A stretch of DNA of 9,985 nucleotides from JAUHWS01 sp964571805. Its GTDB lineage: Bacteria > Patescibacteriota > Gracilibacteria > UM-FILTER-43-11. The notes beneath the pieces are model-generated. The model was not told where the DNA came from and did not search any database. It was given only the letters and a program-made list of their open reading frames with translations. Positions 1 through 7,300 of this stretch are shown piece by piece (within the stretch, counting starts at the first letter, position 1; every line of letters begins with the position of its first letter). Both the position numbers and the translations under genes were made by a program. The DNA is taken from assembly GCA_964571805.1 (NCBI GenBank), contig CAZNDI010000036.1, forward strand, positions 1 through 9,985. Reading direction: 5' to 3'.

Positions 1-907
1 TCCACTGGTAACCAGGTTTGATGAAGATGTCTGTTTCCCCGGCTCTTGAATGAAGGCGAGGCCCTGAATGAAGGCGAGGCCCTGAATGAATGCGAGGATA
101 CGGATCCTCGCCTTCATTCAAGAAGGCTGCACACGATTCCAAAACGCGTACGGTTGTTGTTCCCACGGCAACGATTTTTTTCCCCTCTTTTTTAGCCTGG
201 TTTAATTTCTTGGCCGTTTCCTCCGAAAGTTCAAACCATTCACTGTGCATTTTATGGTCTTCCACTTGCTCCGTTTTGACCGGCTGGAAGGTTCCCAATC
301 CCACATGAAGGGTGATAAAAGCGGTTTCAATTCCCTTCTCCTTCAAGCGCTCAAAAACCGCTTCCGTAAAATGGAAGCCTGCCGTGGGGGCGGCCACAGA
401 ACCTTCCTGTTTGGCATAGAGGGTCTGATAGCGATTGGAGTCCTCCATTTTTTCTGTGATGTAAGGAGGCAGAGGAGTTTCTCCTTTAGTATTTAAATAA
501 GCCTTAAAATCCTCGACTTCAAAGGAAATGATCCGTAATCCATGAGGTGTGATTGCTGTGACTTCAAAAGAGAGCTGTTCATCAACCTGCCAGCGTTGTC
601 CCACCTTAAATTTAGATCCAGGTCGGACCATACATTCCCATATTTTTTCTGAAATCGGTTTGATCAACAAAATTTCTCCTTCAACTTCACCTAATTTAAA
701 TCGGAGCCGTGCGGGAATCACTTTGGATTCATTGAAAACCAGGATCGAATTCGGTTCAATCAATTCGGGCAATTCAAAAAATTGATGATGCTGAAAGGAA
801 TGATTTTTCCGATCCACTACCATCAATTTCGAATGATCGCGTTTTTCAAGAGGCTTTTGAGCGATGAATGCTTTGGGCAAAGAGTAGTCGAAATCCGAGA
901 GGTTCAT
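1..907 (-). CDS. queA: S-adenosylmethionine:tRNA ribosyltransferase-isomerase QueA (3' end cut by window edge)
   Basis: QueA transfers and isomerises the ribosyl part of SAM onto 7-aminomethyl-7-deazaguanine in the tRNA wobble position, giving epoxyqueuosine; it is cytosolic. The minus strand from the ATG at 907 reads 302 codons to the window edge. It starts MNLSDFDYSLP and shows the family blocks in order: LVFNESKVIPARL (about 56-68), PLPPYI (145-150), YQTLYAKQEGSVAAPTAGFHF (160-180, in two adjoining family blocks), FITLHVGLGTFQPV (197-210), EDHKMHSEW (216-224), VAVGTTTVRVLES (246-258) and ETDIFIKPGY (291-300). About 50 C-terminal residues lie outside the window. Residues 262-288 are odd: a repeat-encoded stretch, RIHSGPRLHSGPRLHS, replaces and lengthens the short variable linker found here in E. 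coli QueA by about 16 residues. The start lies 13 bp after the rplY stop with no clear Shine-Dalgarno motif, so translation is probably coupled within an operon. Confidence 0.95.
   Translation of the reverse strand, partial: MNLSDFDYSLPKAFIAQKPLEKRDHSKLMVVDRKNHSFQHHQFFELPELIEPNSILVFNESKVIPARLRFKLGEVEGEILLIKPISEKIWECMVRPGSKFKVGQRWQVDEQLSFEVTAITPHGLRIISFEVEDFKAYLNTKGETPLPPYITEKMEDSNRYQTLYAKQEGSVAAPTAGFHFTEAVFERLKEKGIETAFITLHVGLGTFQPVKTEQVEDHKMHSEWFELSEETAKKLNQAKKEGKKIVAVGTTTVRVLESCAAFLNEGEDPYPRIHSGPRLHSGPRLHSRAGETDIFIKPGYQW
44..123. repeat. Palindromic, tandemly repeated element inside queA
   Basis: A perfect 18-bp inverted repeat pairs 44-61 with 106-123. Within it an 18-bp unit is tandemly repeated at 48-65 and 66-83, with a degenerate third copy from 84. 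The third copy forms a hairpin with the right arm: 83-99 pairs with 104-120 around the loop ACGG, with one mismatch. The structure thus looks like one hairpin whose left arm has been copied twice. The queA frame stays open through it, and the 18-bp unit adds six residues per copy. This resembles in principle the in-frame palindromic elements of Rickettsia, but no homology to them is claimed. Confidence 0.85.
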
Positions 908-920
908 CAAAAATTTAAAA

Positions 921-1574
921 TTATTTCTTCTCTCCGCCTTTATTTTCACCTTCTTCCGTCTTCTTTTCGGTTGTGATCACCGGTGCCTCTGGGGCAACTG
1001 GAGCCTCGGTTTCAACTTCTTCTTCACGAGGGGCAGACACCACAGCGATGCTGATTTCAGGAGCATCCAAAATAGTGATTTTATCAGAGACCTTAATGTC
1101 ACCTACCGTTAATGACGTGTGAAAATCAACCAATGAACTGATATCGACTTCAATTTCATGAGGAAGGTCTTTAGGGAGACATTCAATGTGGACTTTATCC
1201 TTATTACTCACAAACGTTCCTCCTAGTTCTCGTACTGCAGCCGCTTCACCCACAAAGATCAAAGGAATGTCGGTGCTGATTTTTTGGCTGGCATCGATCA
1301 CCTTTAAGTCGACATGAATGATGTCATCCGAAACCGGGGCATATTGCACTTCGTGAACGATCACGTCTTGGAGGTCCTTTCCTTCGGCGCTGAGGGTGAT
1401 GATGGCACTTTTTCCTGCTTTAAGAAAGGCTTTTCTAAAATTTTGGTATTCTACCGTGTATTGCGTGGTTTCCTTCCCGTTAGAGTAACAAACCATGGGG
1501 ATGTCTCCGGCGCGACGCGCTTCTTTGGCAGACTGATATTTGTTTTGAGCAACTTCAATGTGAATCGTTTCCAT
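921..1574 (-). CDS. rplY: 50S ribosomal protein bL25 (CTC/TL5 type)
   Basis: This gene encodes a 217-residue bL25 of the long CTC/TL5 type, which binds 5S rRNA in the central protuberance of the large ribosomal subunit. Residues about 5-90 form the 5S-binding domain, with the typical GDIPMVCYSNGKET segment near 23-36 and VHEVQYAPVSDDIIHVDL near 93-110. Residues about 100-185 form the beta-rich TL5 domain (IPLIFVGEA, GGTFVSNKDKVHIECLP, DAPEISIAVVSAPREEE). The last 30 or so residues are a low-complexity Glu/Lys/Pro tail ending GGEKK, common in long bL25 proteins. The ATG at 1574 matches the family's N-terminus. Only 18 bp separate it from the CBS gene upstream and 13 bp from queA downstream, so all three are probably co-transcribed. 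No Shine-Dalgarno sequence is visible before the start. Confidence 0.95.
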   Translation of the reverse strand: METIHIEVAQNKYQSAKEARRAGDIPMVCYSNGKETTQYTVEYQNFRKAFLKAGKSAIITLSAEGKDLQDVIVHEVQYAPVSDDIIHVDLKVIDASQKISTDIPLIFVGEAAAVRELGGTFVSNKDKVHIECLPKDLPHEIEVDISSLVDFHTSLTVGDIKVSDKITILDAPEISIAVVSAPREEEVETEAPVAPEAPVITTEKKTEEGENKGGEKK

Positions 1575-1592
1575 CTTGTAAAATTTAAGGGT

Positions 1593-2105
1593 TTAAAGGG
1601 TTTTTAATTGGGCCAGTTGATGCACAATGTCTTTTCGAGTGATGATACCAGAAAGTTTTCCAGTTTCGCTGACCACGGGCAAGCGGTTCACACCTCGGTC
1701 GGCCATCAGATCAATGGCTTCTGCGAGGGTTTGAGTTTCCACAAGGGTGACCACCTCGGGGTTCATGATGTCTCCAGCGAGCTCAGCGGTGTGTTGTTTG
1801 AGGTTCTTACTCCAGTCGTCCAGGTTGTCTAAGTAAACGACGCTCCCGAGTAGGGTGACTCCCACGGGGGTGTTGAGGGTGGTGAAGTGCTTGATGAGGT
1901 CAGATTCAGTCAAGATTCCGATCACTCCCTGGTCTTGGTCAACAACTGGGAGGCCCACAATACCATGTTTTTCCATCAATTTAAAGACATTCTTTATCGA
2001 TTCTCCGGCTTTCACCGCGATCACCTCTTTTGTCATGAAGGTTTTGATTTGTTTTTGAAGCAATTTTTCCATAAAAATTGGGTGACTTCCTTCAGCACTG
2101 CTCAT
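1593..2105 (-). CDS. Tandem CBS-domain protein
   Basis: This 170-residue protein consists almost entirely of a Bateman module, two CBS domains that usually bind adenine nucleotides or SAM and act as energy sensors. CBS1 spans about residues 20-74 (FMTKEVIAVKAGESI, GLPVVD, VIGILTESDLI). CBS2 spans about 110-168 (IMNPEVVTLVETQTLAEAIDLM, RLPVV, LSGIITRKDIV). No catalytic domain is attached, so the partner is unknown. The start is uncertain: ATG at 2105 adds MSSAEGSHPIF, while ATG at 2072 (MEKLLQKQIKTF) begins just before CBS1 as in most small CBS proteins. Neither has a good ribosome binding site. It is the first gene of the likely CBS-rplY-queA operon. Confidence 0.88.
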   Translation of the reverse strand: MSSAEGSHPIFMEKLLQKQIKTFMTKEVIAVKAGESIKNVFKLMEKHGIVGLPVVDQDQGVIGILTESDLIKHFTTLNTPVGVTLLGSVVYLDNLDDWSKNLKQHTAELAGDIMNPEVVTLVETQTLAEAIDLMADRGVNRLPVVSETGKLSGIITRKDIVHQLAQLKTL

Positions 2106-2140
2106 AAGGAGGAGGGCAAAATGGAGTTAAAAAACTGAGA

Positions 2141-2169
2141 ATTGTAAGCTGAGAACTGAAATTTTTGAA
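2141..2169 (-). promoter_or_regulatory. Candidate sigma70 promoter of the CBS-rplY-queA operon
   Basis: On the minus strand TTCAAA (2164-2169) is followed by a 17-bp spacer and TACAAT (2141-2146). The match is 4/6 and 5/6 to the sigma70 consensus. It would give a short leader of roughly 30 nt before the CBS ATG at 2105. Prediction from sequence only. Confidence 0.35.
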
Positions 2170-2174
2170 TCATA

Positions 2175-2278
2175 GTGCCTGGAGAGGGACTTCCCCCAGC
2201 TACACTCCGTTTCGTGCGGGATAAACTTCTCGTCCCTCACCAGCTTATTATATTTTTAATGGTGCCTGGAGAGGGACT
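2175..2278. repeat. Direct duplication of the tRNA-Leu 3' end (att-like) with adjoining hairpin
   Basis: The 17 bases 2175-2191 are identical to 2262-2278, the T-arm and acceptor 3' end of the tRNA-Leu gene, on the same strand and 87 bp apart. The outer copy can also pair with 2232-2244 (12 pairs with one mismatch and one bulge), giving a large stem-loop 3' of the tRNA. Partial tRNA 3' ends beside an intact tRNA are what tyrosine-recombinase integration leaves behind, but no integrase or island lies between the copies. It may be an emptied attachment site or only a degenerate duplication. Confidence 0.5.
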
Positions 2279-2343
2279 CGAACCCTCACTCCCGAAGGAA
2301 AGAGATTTTAAGTCTCTCGTGTATACCATTTCACCATCCAGGC
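2260..2343 (-). tRNA. tRNA-Leu (anticodon UAA)
   Basis: On the minus strand the acceptor arm GCCTGGA (2343-2337) pairs with TCCAGGC (2270-2264), followed by discriminator A and an encoded CCA (2262-2260). The anticodon stem AGAGA/TCTCT encloses the loop CTTAAAA, so the anticodon is TAA, reading UUA leucine codons. A long variable arm with a TTCG loop marks a class II tRNA. The T arm is GAGGG-TTCGAGT-CCCTC. The 84-nt length including CCA fits tRNA-Leu. It points the same way as the CBS-rplY-queA genes but has its own candidate upstream promoter. Confidence 0.96.
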
Positions 2344-2543
2344 GCGTCGTCGCTTTGCTACAGCCTCCGTCTGTGCCTATTCGGCACTGACTGCGGCTTT
2401 CGCAAGCGCCTCCTTCTCCCCTAAAATTTCTACATTCGCTTCACTTCGTTCCGCTTACTCCGACAATTTTCGGGGACCCCTTTTTTAATCGCAGTTGCTG
2501 TAACTGAAACAGGAACATAAACAACTTTCTTCTTTAAATCTTA
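2344..2543 (-). other. Stem-loop-rich leader upstream of tRNA-Leu
   Basis: No gene was recognised here. The stretch 2344-2480 is GC-richer than its flanks and rich in inverted repeats: GTGCC/GGCAC around a 5-nt loop near 2374-2388, GCTT/AAGC near 2396-2407, and a long-range pair CCCCTAAAATT (about 2418-2428) with AATTTTCGGGG (about 2465-2475) with one mismatch. If the promoter at 2544-2572 is real, this is a roughly 190-nt leader of the tRNA-Leu transcript. I cannot match it to a known structural RNA. Confidence 0.4.
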
Positions 2544-2572
2544 ATTTTAGGGTCAGATGCTTACTGAGACAA
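2544..2572 (-). promoter_or_regulatory. Candidate sigma70 promoter upstream of tRNA-Leu
   Basis: Read on the minus strand, TTGTCT (2567-2572) is followed by exactly 17 bp and TAAAAT (2544-2549), matching the consensus at 4/6 and 5/6. The nearest downstream minus-strand gene is tRNA-Leu, about 190 nt beyond the expected start point. No transcript data are available. Confidence 0.4.
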
Positions 2573-2680
2573 GTTAAGCTTGTGTATTTTAGGGAATTTT
2601 GGGGGTGAAGGCAAGTTTATTGGGTGTTGTGATGATTGTCGAACAGATCATGGTTCATTGAAGGGAGATTTTAAGCTAGG

Positions 2681-2905
2681 ATGAAAAATCTCTTATTCAA
2701 AATAATGATTATGGTTAAACAATCTACGAATGATAGTGCGAAGGGTAATTATGCCTTTATTGATAGTCAAAACTTGAATCTCAGCATTCGTTCTCTCGGT
2801 TGGAAGTTGAGCTTTGTTTGTTTTAGACGTTATCTCAAAGAGAAATATAGGGTTACTAAAGCCTTTGTTTTCATTGGTTATATTGAAGGCAACGTTTGCG
2901 TATAA
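2681..2905 (+). pseudogene. NYN-domain (LabA/PIN-like nuclease) protein, N-terminal half
   Basis: NYN domains are PIN-fold ribonucleases that coordinate a metal through several aspartates. This frame gives the family's beginning: NYAFIDSQNLNL (about 23-34, with the first catalytic Asp at 28), then WKLSFVCFRRYLKEKYRVTKAF and the strand FVFIGYIEGN (62-71). Family members continue with QxLY...LQ. Here the frame changes after Asn71 (codon 2891-2893) to VCV and a stop. The missing continuation is found at 3807, after a 913-bp insertion. The start could also be ATG 2702 or 2711; no ribosome binding site decides it. Together the halves would make a typical single-domain NYN protein of about 180-190 residues. 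Confidence 0.85.
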
Positions 2906-3019
2906 CTGAAGTTGCGCAGGTGTATAATATTCCGAAAGGGATACCTGTGCAATTTGGATGAATAAATTCCGCAATCATCAGTCATCAAACATAGCGGAAT
3001 TTAGGGTTCAGTTATACGC
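2898..3019. repeat. Three-way-junction-forming inverted repeats at the left end of the insertion (attC-like)
   Basis: An outer perfect 13-bp inverted repeat pairs GCGTATAACTGAA (2898-2910) with its complement at 3007-3019. It encloses hairpin A (2912-2921 with 2943-2952, 10 positions, one G/T wobble) and hairpin B (2963-2972 with 2994-3003, 10 perfect pairs). The outer arms carry GTATAAC and GTTATAC, close to the core boxes of integron attC sites, and the 122-bp span is in the attC size range. However, the inside holds two hairpins instead of one long stem, and the site precedes its gene. It could act as DNA (recombination site) or as RNA. Confidence 0.6.
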
Positions 3020-3054
3020 TGTTGTGTGATGCCCCTCTATTTTTCATCAAGGTT

Positions 3055-3083
3055 TTGACTTGTTTGTTCTTTTTGATTAAACT
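3055..3083 (+). promoter_or_regulatory. Promoter of the TraB-like gene
   Basis: TTGACT (3055-3060), a 17-bp spacer and TAAACT (3078-3083) form a strong sigma70-type promoter inside the insertion. The start point would fall near 3090, leaving a leader of under 20 nt before ATG 3107. The cargo gene therefore seems to bring its own promoter. Confidence 0.55.
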
Positions 3084-3106
3084 ATTTACTCCATAATACT
3101 TATAGT

Positions 3107-3796
3107 ATGTCACTTACCTTAGTTGGTTCAATACATAGTGATTTCGATGAAATCCCTCGATTGAGAGAGGTTTTGGCTGAGGAGCAGCCAAATATAATTT
3201 TTTTGGAAGGTAGTGAGGTGTGGGGAAGGGTTAATGAACGAATAGATCGCCAGATCGCTAAGAGGCTTAAAAGGGCCAATTTGGATAAAAGCGTGAAAAA
3301 TTGGCATATAAATTACTATAAGAACTGGAGATTTGAGCATAGGGAGGCGAGATCCTATGCTTCAACTAATAAAGGTACTCGTATTGAGTATTTAGAGCCT
3401 GATCCGATTATGCCTCCAACTCAAAAATTAGAGACATGGGTTCAAAAAACCATTGATGAAACGATTGATAAGATCATCCAAGGGGGTCAATCGGGTGTTG
3501 ATGAGGCAAGGCAACAAGCTGGTTTGCGTATTCCTCATATGAGATCGGTTATTGAACGAGTTTTAGAAGACCCGAACTATGAATTCAATGAGCTCGAGCC
3601 GATAGGGGATGTTGCTGGTCTTCGTGATCGAGTCATGAGTGATACCCTCCTGAGAAAGGTTGAACAACATCTTGATCAGCATATTTTGGTGATCACTGGT
3701 TTAGGGCATATTGTTGGAAATGTCCGAAGAGCTTCTATGTATTCACTTATATGCCATCTTGAGCCTAAGAGGGTCTTTTTGCCATTAGAAAAATAG
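3107..3796 (+). CDS. TraB/ChaN-like family protein (cargo of the insertion)
   Basis: The product has 229 residues. Its layout is that of the TraB/PrgY/GumN-ChaN superfamily: an N-terminal strand with LVGSIHSD (5-12), then NIIFLEGSE (29-37), a charged helical middle (about 40-160), a short GLRDRVMSD segment (171-179) like the 'RD..Ma' motif of the family, and a C-terminal strand with ILVITGLGHIVGN (193-205) matching the usual 'G-x-GH-x-G' end motif. Some relatives are proteases or haem binders, but many are uncharacterised, so no reaction is assigned. No signal peptide or membrane segment is seen. The gene is AT-rich, has no Shine-Dalgarno motif and fills most of the insertion in the NYN gene. 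Confidence 0.7.
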   Translation: MSLTLVGSIHSDFDEIPRLREVLAEEQPNIIFLEGSEVWGRVNERIDRQIAKRLKRANLDKSVKNWHINYYKNWRFEHREARSYASTNKGTRIEYLEPDPIMPPTQKLETWVQKTIDETIDKIIQGGQSGVDEARQQAGLRIPHMRSVIERVLEDPNYEFNELEPIGDVAGLRDRVMSDTLLRKVEQHLDQHILVITGLGHIVGNVRRASMYSLICHLEPKRVFLPLEK

Positions 3797-3806
3797 AGAG
3801 ATTTCG

Positions 3807-4163
3807 CAGAACTCTAATTTATATGCGGTTCTTCAGGAGGCAGGTTTTGTATGTATTTTTAAGCCTACTTTAAGGTACAAAGATGGCACGACAAAAGGTA
3901 ATTGTGATGCAGAGCTCGTTCTTTGGGCCATGGCAGAGTATTTAAATTATGATAAAGCTCTCATCGTTACAGGCGATGGAGATTTTCATTGTTTGGTGAA
4001 TTATCTCTTGGAAAGAAATAAGTTGAAAGCCGTGTTGATTCCCAGCCGATTAAAATTCTCTGCACTCCTCAAATTTAAATCATTCCGCCCTTATTTGAGA
4101 TATGTGAACGATCTAAAATCTAAACTTGAATTTAGAAAAGGCCCCGTAAGGACGAAACCTTAA
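3807..4163 (+). pseudogene. NYN-domain protein, C-terminal half
   Basis: Reading from CAG at 3807 gives 118 codons that continue the interrupted NYN protein: NLYAVLQEAGFVCIFKP (4-20), DGTTKGNCDAELVL (26-39, catalytic Asp 34), ALIVTGDGDF (51-60, Asp 57 and 59), then the family's typical C-terminus FSALLKF and YVNDLKSKLEF. The first ATG in frame is at 3930, after the GNCDAEL motif, so any product started there would lack two of the conserved Asp-bearing motifs. All conserved residues survive across the two halves, so the split is probably recent. The next gene starts 153 bp downstream; nothing else was recognised in that gap. Confidence 0.85.
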
Positions 4164-4316
4164 AGGGTAAACTTTTCCGTTGGTGATAGGAAAATCATAT
4201 CAAAATTTAGGTGAATTGTCAAAATAATTGAGGAAATAATTATGCAATGATTACGATTTTTGATGATTTTAGCTGAGAATTCAAGTAGGATGAATTCAAT
4301 TTAACGACGATTTCGA

Positions 4317-7300
4317 ATGGCTAAACTGTTTAAAGATAAGGTGATCAAGAAGAATTTAGAAAATTTTCCGATTTTAAATTTTGAGGCGAAGCTGGAGATT
4401 GTCCAAAAGTGGCTAGCCGCTTATCGATCTAAGGCGCTTCATCAAAAAACGGAAACCCAGTGTGAACAGGCGTTTAATCAGAGTTTTTTTGTGGAATTGT
4501 TGGATTATTCGACGTTTCCGAATGAGATTTATACCTTGGAACCTAAGGGCCGAACGGAGGCGACGGGGCAGAAGCCGGATGCGGTGTTGGGGTATTTTTC
4601 GGCGGAGAAGACCCGGACGGTGGCGGTGGTGGAGATTAAGGATGTAAATACGCCTCTAGATCGTTCTCAAAAACGAGAGGGAAATTTGAGTCCGGTTCAG
4701 CAGGCGTTTAAGTATAAGCCTCAGTACAAAGAATGTGATTTTGTGATTGCAACGAATTTTTTTGAGATTCGGTTGCATAAAGACACACAGCTGGATTATG
4801 AGCTGTTTACGTTAGAATCTCTAGCGAATCCTAAAGACGATTATTATGAATTAAGAAAATTCTATTATTTGCTTTCGGCGGGGAATTTTGTGACGAAATC
4901 GGGGAAATCAAAAACGGAGGAACTGCTTTCGGAGATACGGGTCGAGCAAGAGGCCATCACCAAGAATTTTTATAAGGAGTATAAATTGCTCAGGCAAGAG
5001 CTGATCAAGGATATTGTGACGAATAATTCGATTTCGAAGGAGGATTTTGCGATGACGATTGAGAAGGCGCAGAAGTTGATTGATCGGGTGGTGTTTGTGT
5101 GTTTTTGTGAGGATAAAGACTTGCTTCCCGATGGCATTTTGCTGCGGGTGATCGAGGCGGCGGACTCAGGTTTCAACAGCGTGTGGGAGACGATGAAGGG
5201 CTTTTTTGCGGCGATTGATAAGGGGAGTGAAAAGCTGGGGATTCCAGATGGATACAATGGGGGTTTGTTTGCGGAGGATCAGGTTTTAAATGATCTCAAA
5301 ATCACGGATGCGGTGTGTAAAAAGTTTTTGGAATTTGGGAATTTTGATTTTTCGGAGGATTTGTCGGTGAATATTTTGGGGCATATTTTTGAGCAGTCGA
5401 TCAGTGATATTGAGGAGTTGAAGGCGAAGACGATTGAGGGGGAAGAGGTGGATAAAAAGAAATCGAAGCGGAAGAAGGACGGGATTTTTTATACGCCGGA
5501 TTATATTGTGGATTACATTGTCAAAAATTCTCTCGGGAAGTTTTTGGAGGAAAAGGAGGCGGAGATTAAGGCGAAAAATAATTTGAAGGAGGAGATTACG
5601 GATGTGAATTACAAGAAACGGGCATTGGCGTCGTATCTGGAGTATCAATCGGCGTTGCGGAATGTGAAGGTGCTGGATCCCGCCTGTGGCAGTGGGGCGT
5701 TTTTGGTGAAGGTGTTTGATTATTTGCTGGCGGAAAACATCCGGGTGGCGAACATTATTGCTGATTTGAATAATGATCAGACGGATTTTATGAGTTCGGA
5801 GGGTTACATCAAGTCCCTTTTGGAGAACAATATTTATGGGGTGGATTTGAATCCGGAGAGTGTGGAGATCACGAAGTTGTCGCTGTGGCTGAAGTCGGCT
5901 CAAAAGGGGAAGAAGTTGGTTGATTTGAATGACAATATCAAGTGTGGAAACAGTCTGATTGATGATCCGGCGGTGGCGGGAGAGCGGGCGTTTAAGTGGG
6001 AGGAGGAGTTTAAGACAATCATGGATGCGGGTGGGTTTGATGTGGTGGTGGGGAATCCGCCGTATGTATTATGTCAGCCATCCAATACGCCTGAGAGTAT
6101 TTTAAATTTCTATAAAAATAATTTTGAAATCGCCAGTTATAAGATTGATCTTTTCCATCTTTTTATTGAGAAATCTATTAAAGTTCTTAAAAAAGGCGGC
6201 CTTCTTGGCTTTATTACACCAAGCACTTATTTTACAAACAAATATATTCAGAGTCTTAGGAATTTTATTTTGAATCACTGTGATATTAAAAGTCTTGTTT
6301 TGTTTGAAGATGAAGTTTTTGAGGATGCAAGTGTTGAAACATCAATAATAACAATAAAGAAAGGGAATAGTAAAAATAGTCATGTTGAAAGTTTTATGAT
6401 GGACTCAAAAGGAGAACTCAAAAAAATATCTAAAATTGAACAGATAATTTGGGAAAAAGAGGAGGAAAATGTTTTCAATATAAATGAACAGACTGGAGCC
6501 GATTTAAAAAATTGTAAAAAATTGGATGATATTGTTGAAATTTATTTTGGAATTCAGGCATATGATAGAAAAAGCTCTATTTCGAAGCAGAAATTAAATG
6601 AAGATTACATAGAGATGATAGATGGAGCGGATATCAATCCTTTTTCTAAATCTTCGCCAAAATTATTTTTTCATTTTAAGGCAGATAATATAAAAAGTGG
6701 TGGAAATTATGAAGTGTATAAAAAAGATAGAATAGTTGTTAGACAAATTGGGCTAAATCCAATTGTAGGGTTCTGCGAAGCTGGAATCTTAACTTCCAAT
6801 ACTATCTATAATATTTACCCAAAAAATAGTGACTTTGATTTAAAATTTATTCTAACCCTGCTCAATTCAAATTTTATTAAATGGCATTGGCTTAAAAAAT
6901 TTAGTGATAATAAAAAAACTTTTCCCAAAATAAAAGGTTATCAAATTAAGCAATTACCCATACCTGTTGCAAACAAGCTTATTCAACAACCCTTCATCGA
7001 AAAAGCCGACCTCATGCTTTCCCTCCACAAAACCTTCCACGAAAAACTCCAAGCCTTCCTCAAACTCATCCAAACCGAATACAACCTACCCAAAATCACC
7101 AAAAAGCTAGAAAAATTCTATACCTTGGAATTTGAAGATTTCGTCAAAGAACTCAAATCCGCCAAACTCACCCTCGACCAAAAAGCCGACCTCCTCGCCT
7201 TTTTTGAGAAAAATAAAAAAGAGCTTCTGGAGCTAAAACATCAAATCGATTCTACTGATCATCAAATTGATGAGATGGTGTTTGAGTTGTATGGGTTAAC

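Larger units (their letters stand above)
2894..3806 (+). mobile_element. Insertion splitting the NYN gene (structured left end plus TraB-like cargo)
   Basis: The limits are inferred from where the NYN protein stops and resumes: codon AAC (Asn71) ends at 2893 and codon CAG (Gln) starts at 3807. The 913 bp between contain a foldable 122-bp block at the left end (2898-3019), a promoter and one complete ORF (3107-3796), whose stop lies only 10 bp before the right junction. I found no transposase, no clear terminal inverted repeat joining the two ends and no convincing target-site duplication, so it is not a normal IS element. The exact junctions may be off by a few bases. Confidence 0.6.

Noticed and set aside
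44..123. CRISPR array or tandem minisatellite
   Set aside because: Repeats are contiguous with no spacers, only two exact copies exist, and they are translated in frame as part of QueA.
2172..2245. A 73-nt stretch ending like a tRNA, possible second tRNA
   Set aside because: Only the 3' acceptor part matches. There is no T loop, anticodon arm or matching 5' acceptor strand.
2175..2390. Plus-strand open frame over the tRNA
   Set aside because: It is antisense to tRNA-Leu, a well-known source of false protein calls.
2898..3019. Calling this a true integron attC site and the TraB-like gene an integron cassette
   Set aside because: The core boxes deviate at one position, the interior has two hairpins, the site lies before the gene instead of after it, and no integrase is present.
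5286..5903. Long minus-strand open frame (205 codons) inside the restriction enzyme gene
   Set aside because: It is antisense to the methyltransferase motifs, rich in Arg/Leu/Ile/Gln as expected of a shadow frame, and has no recognisable domain.
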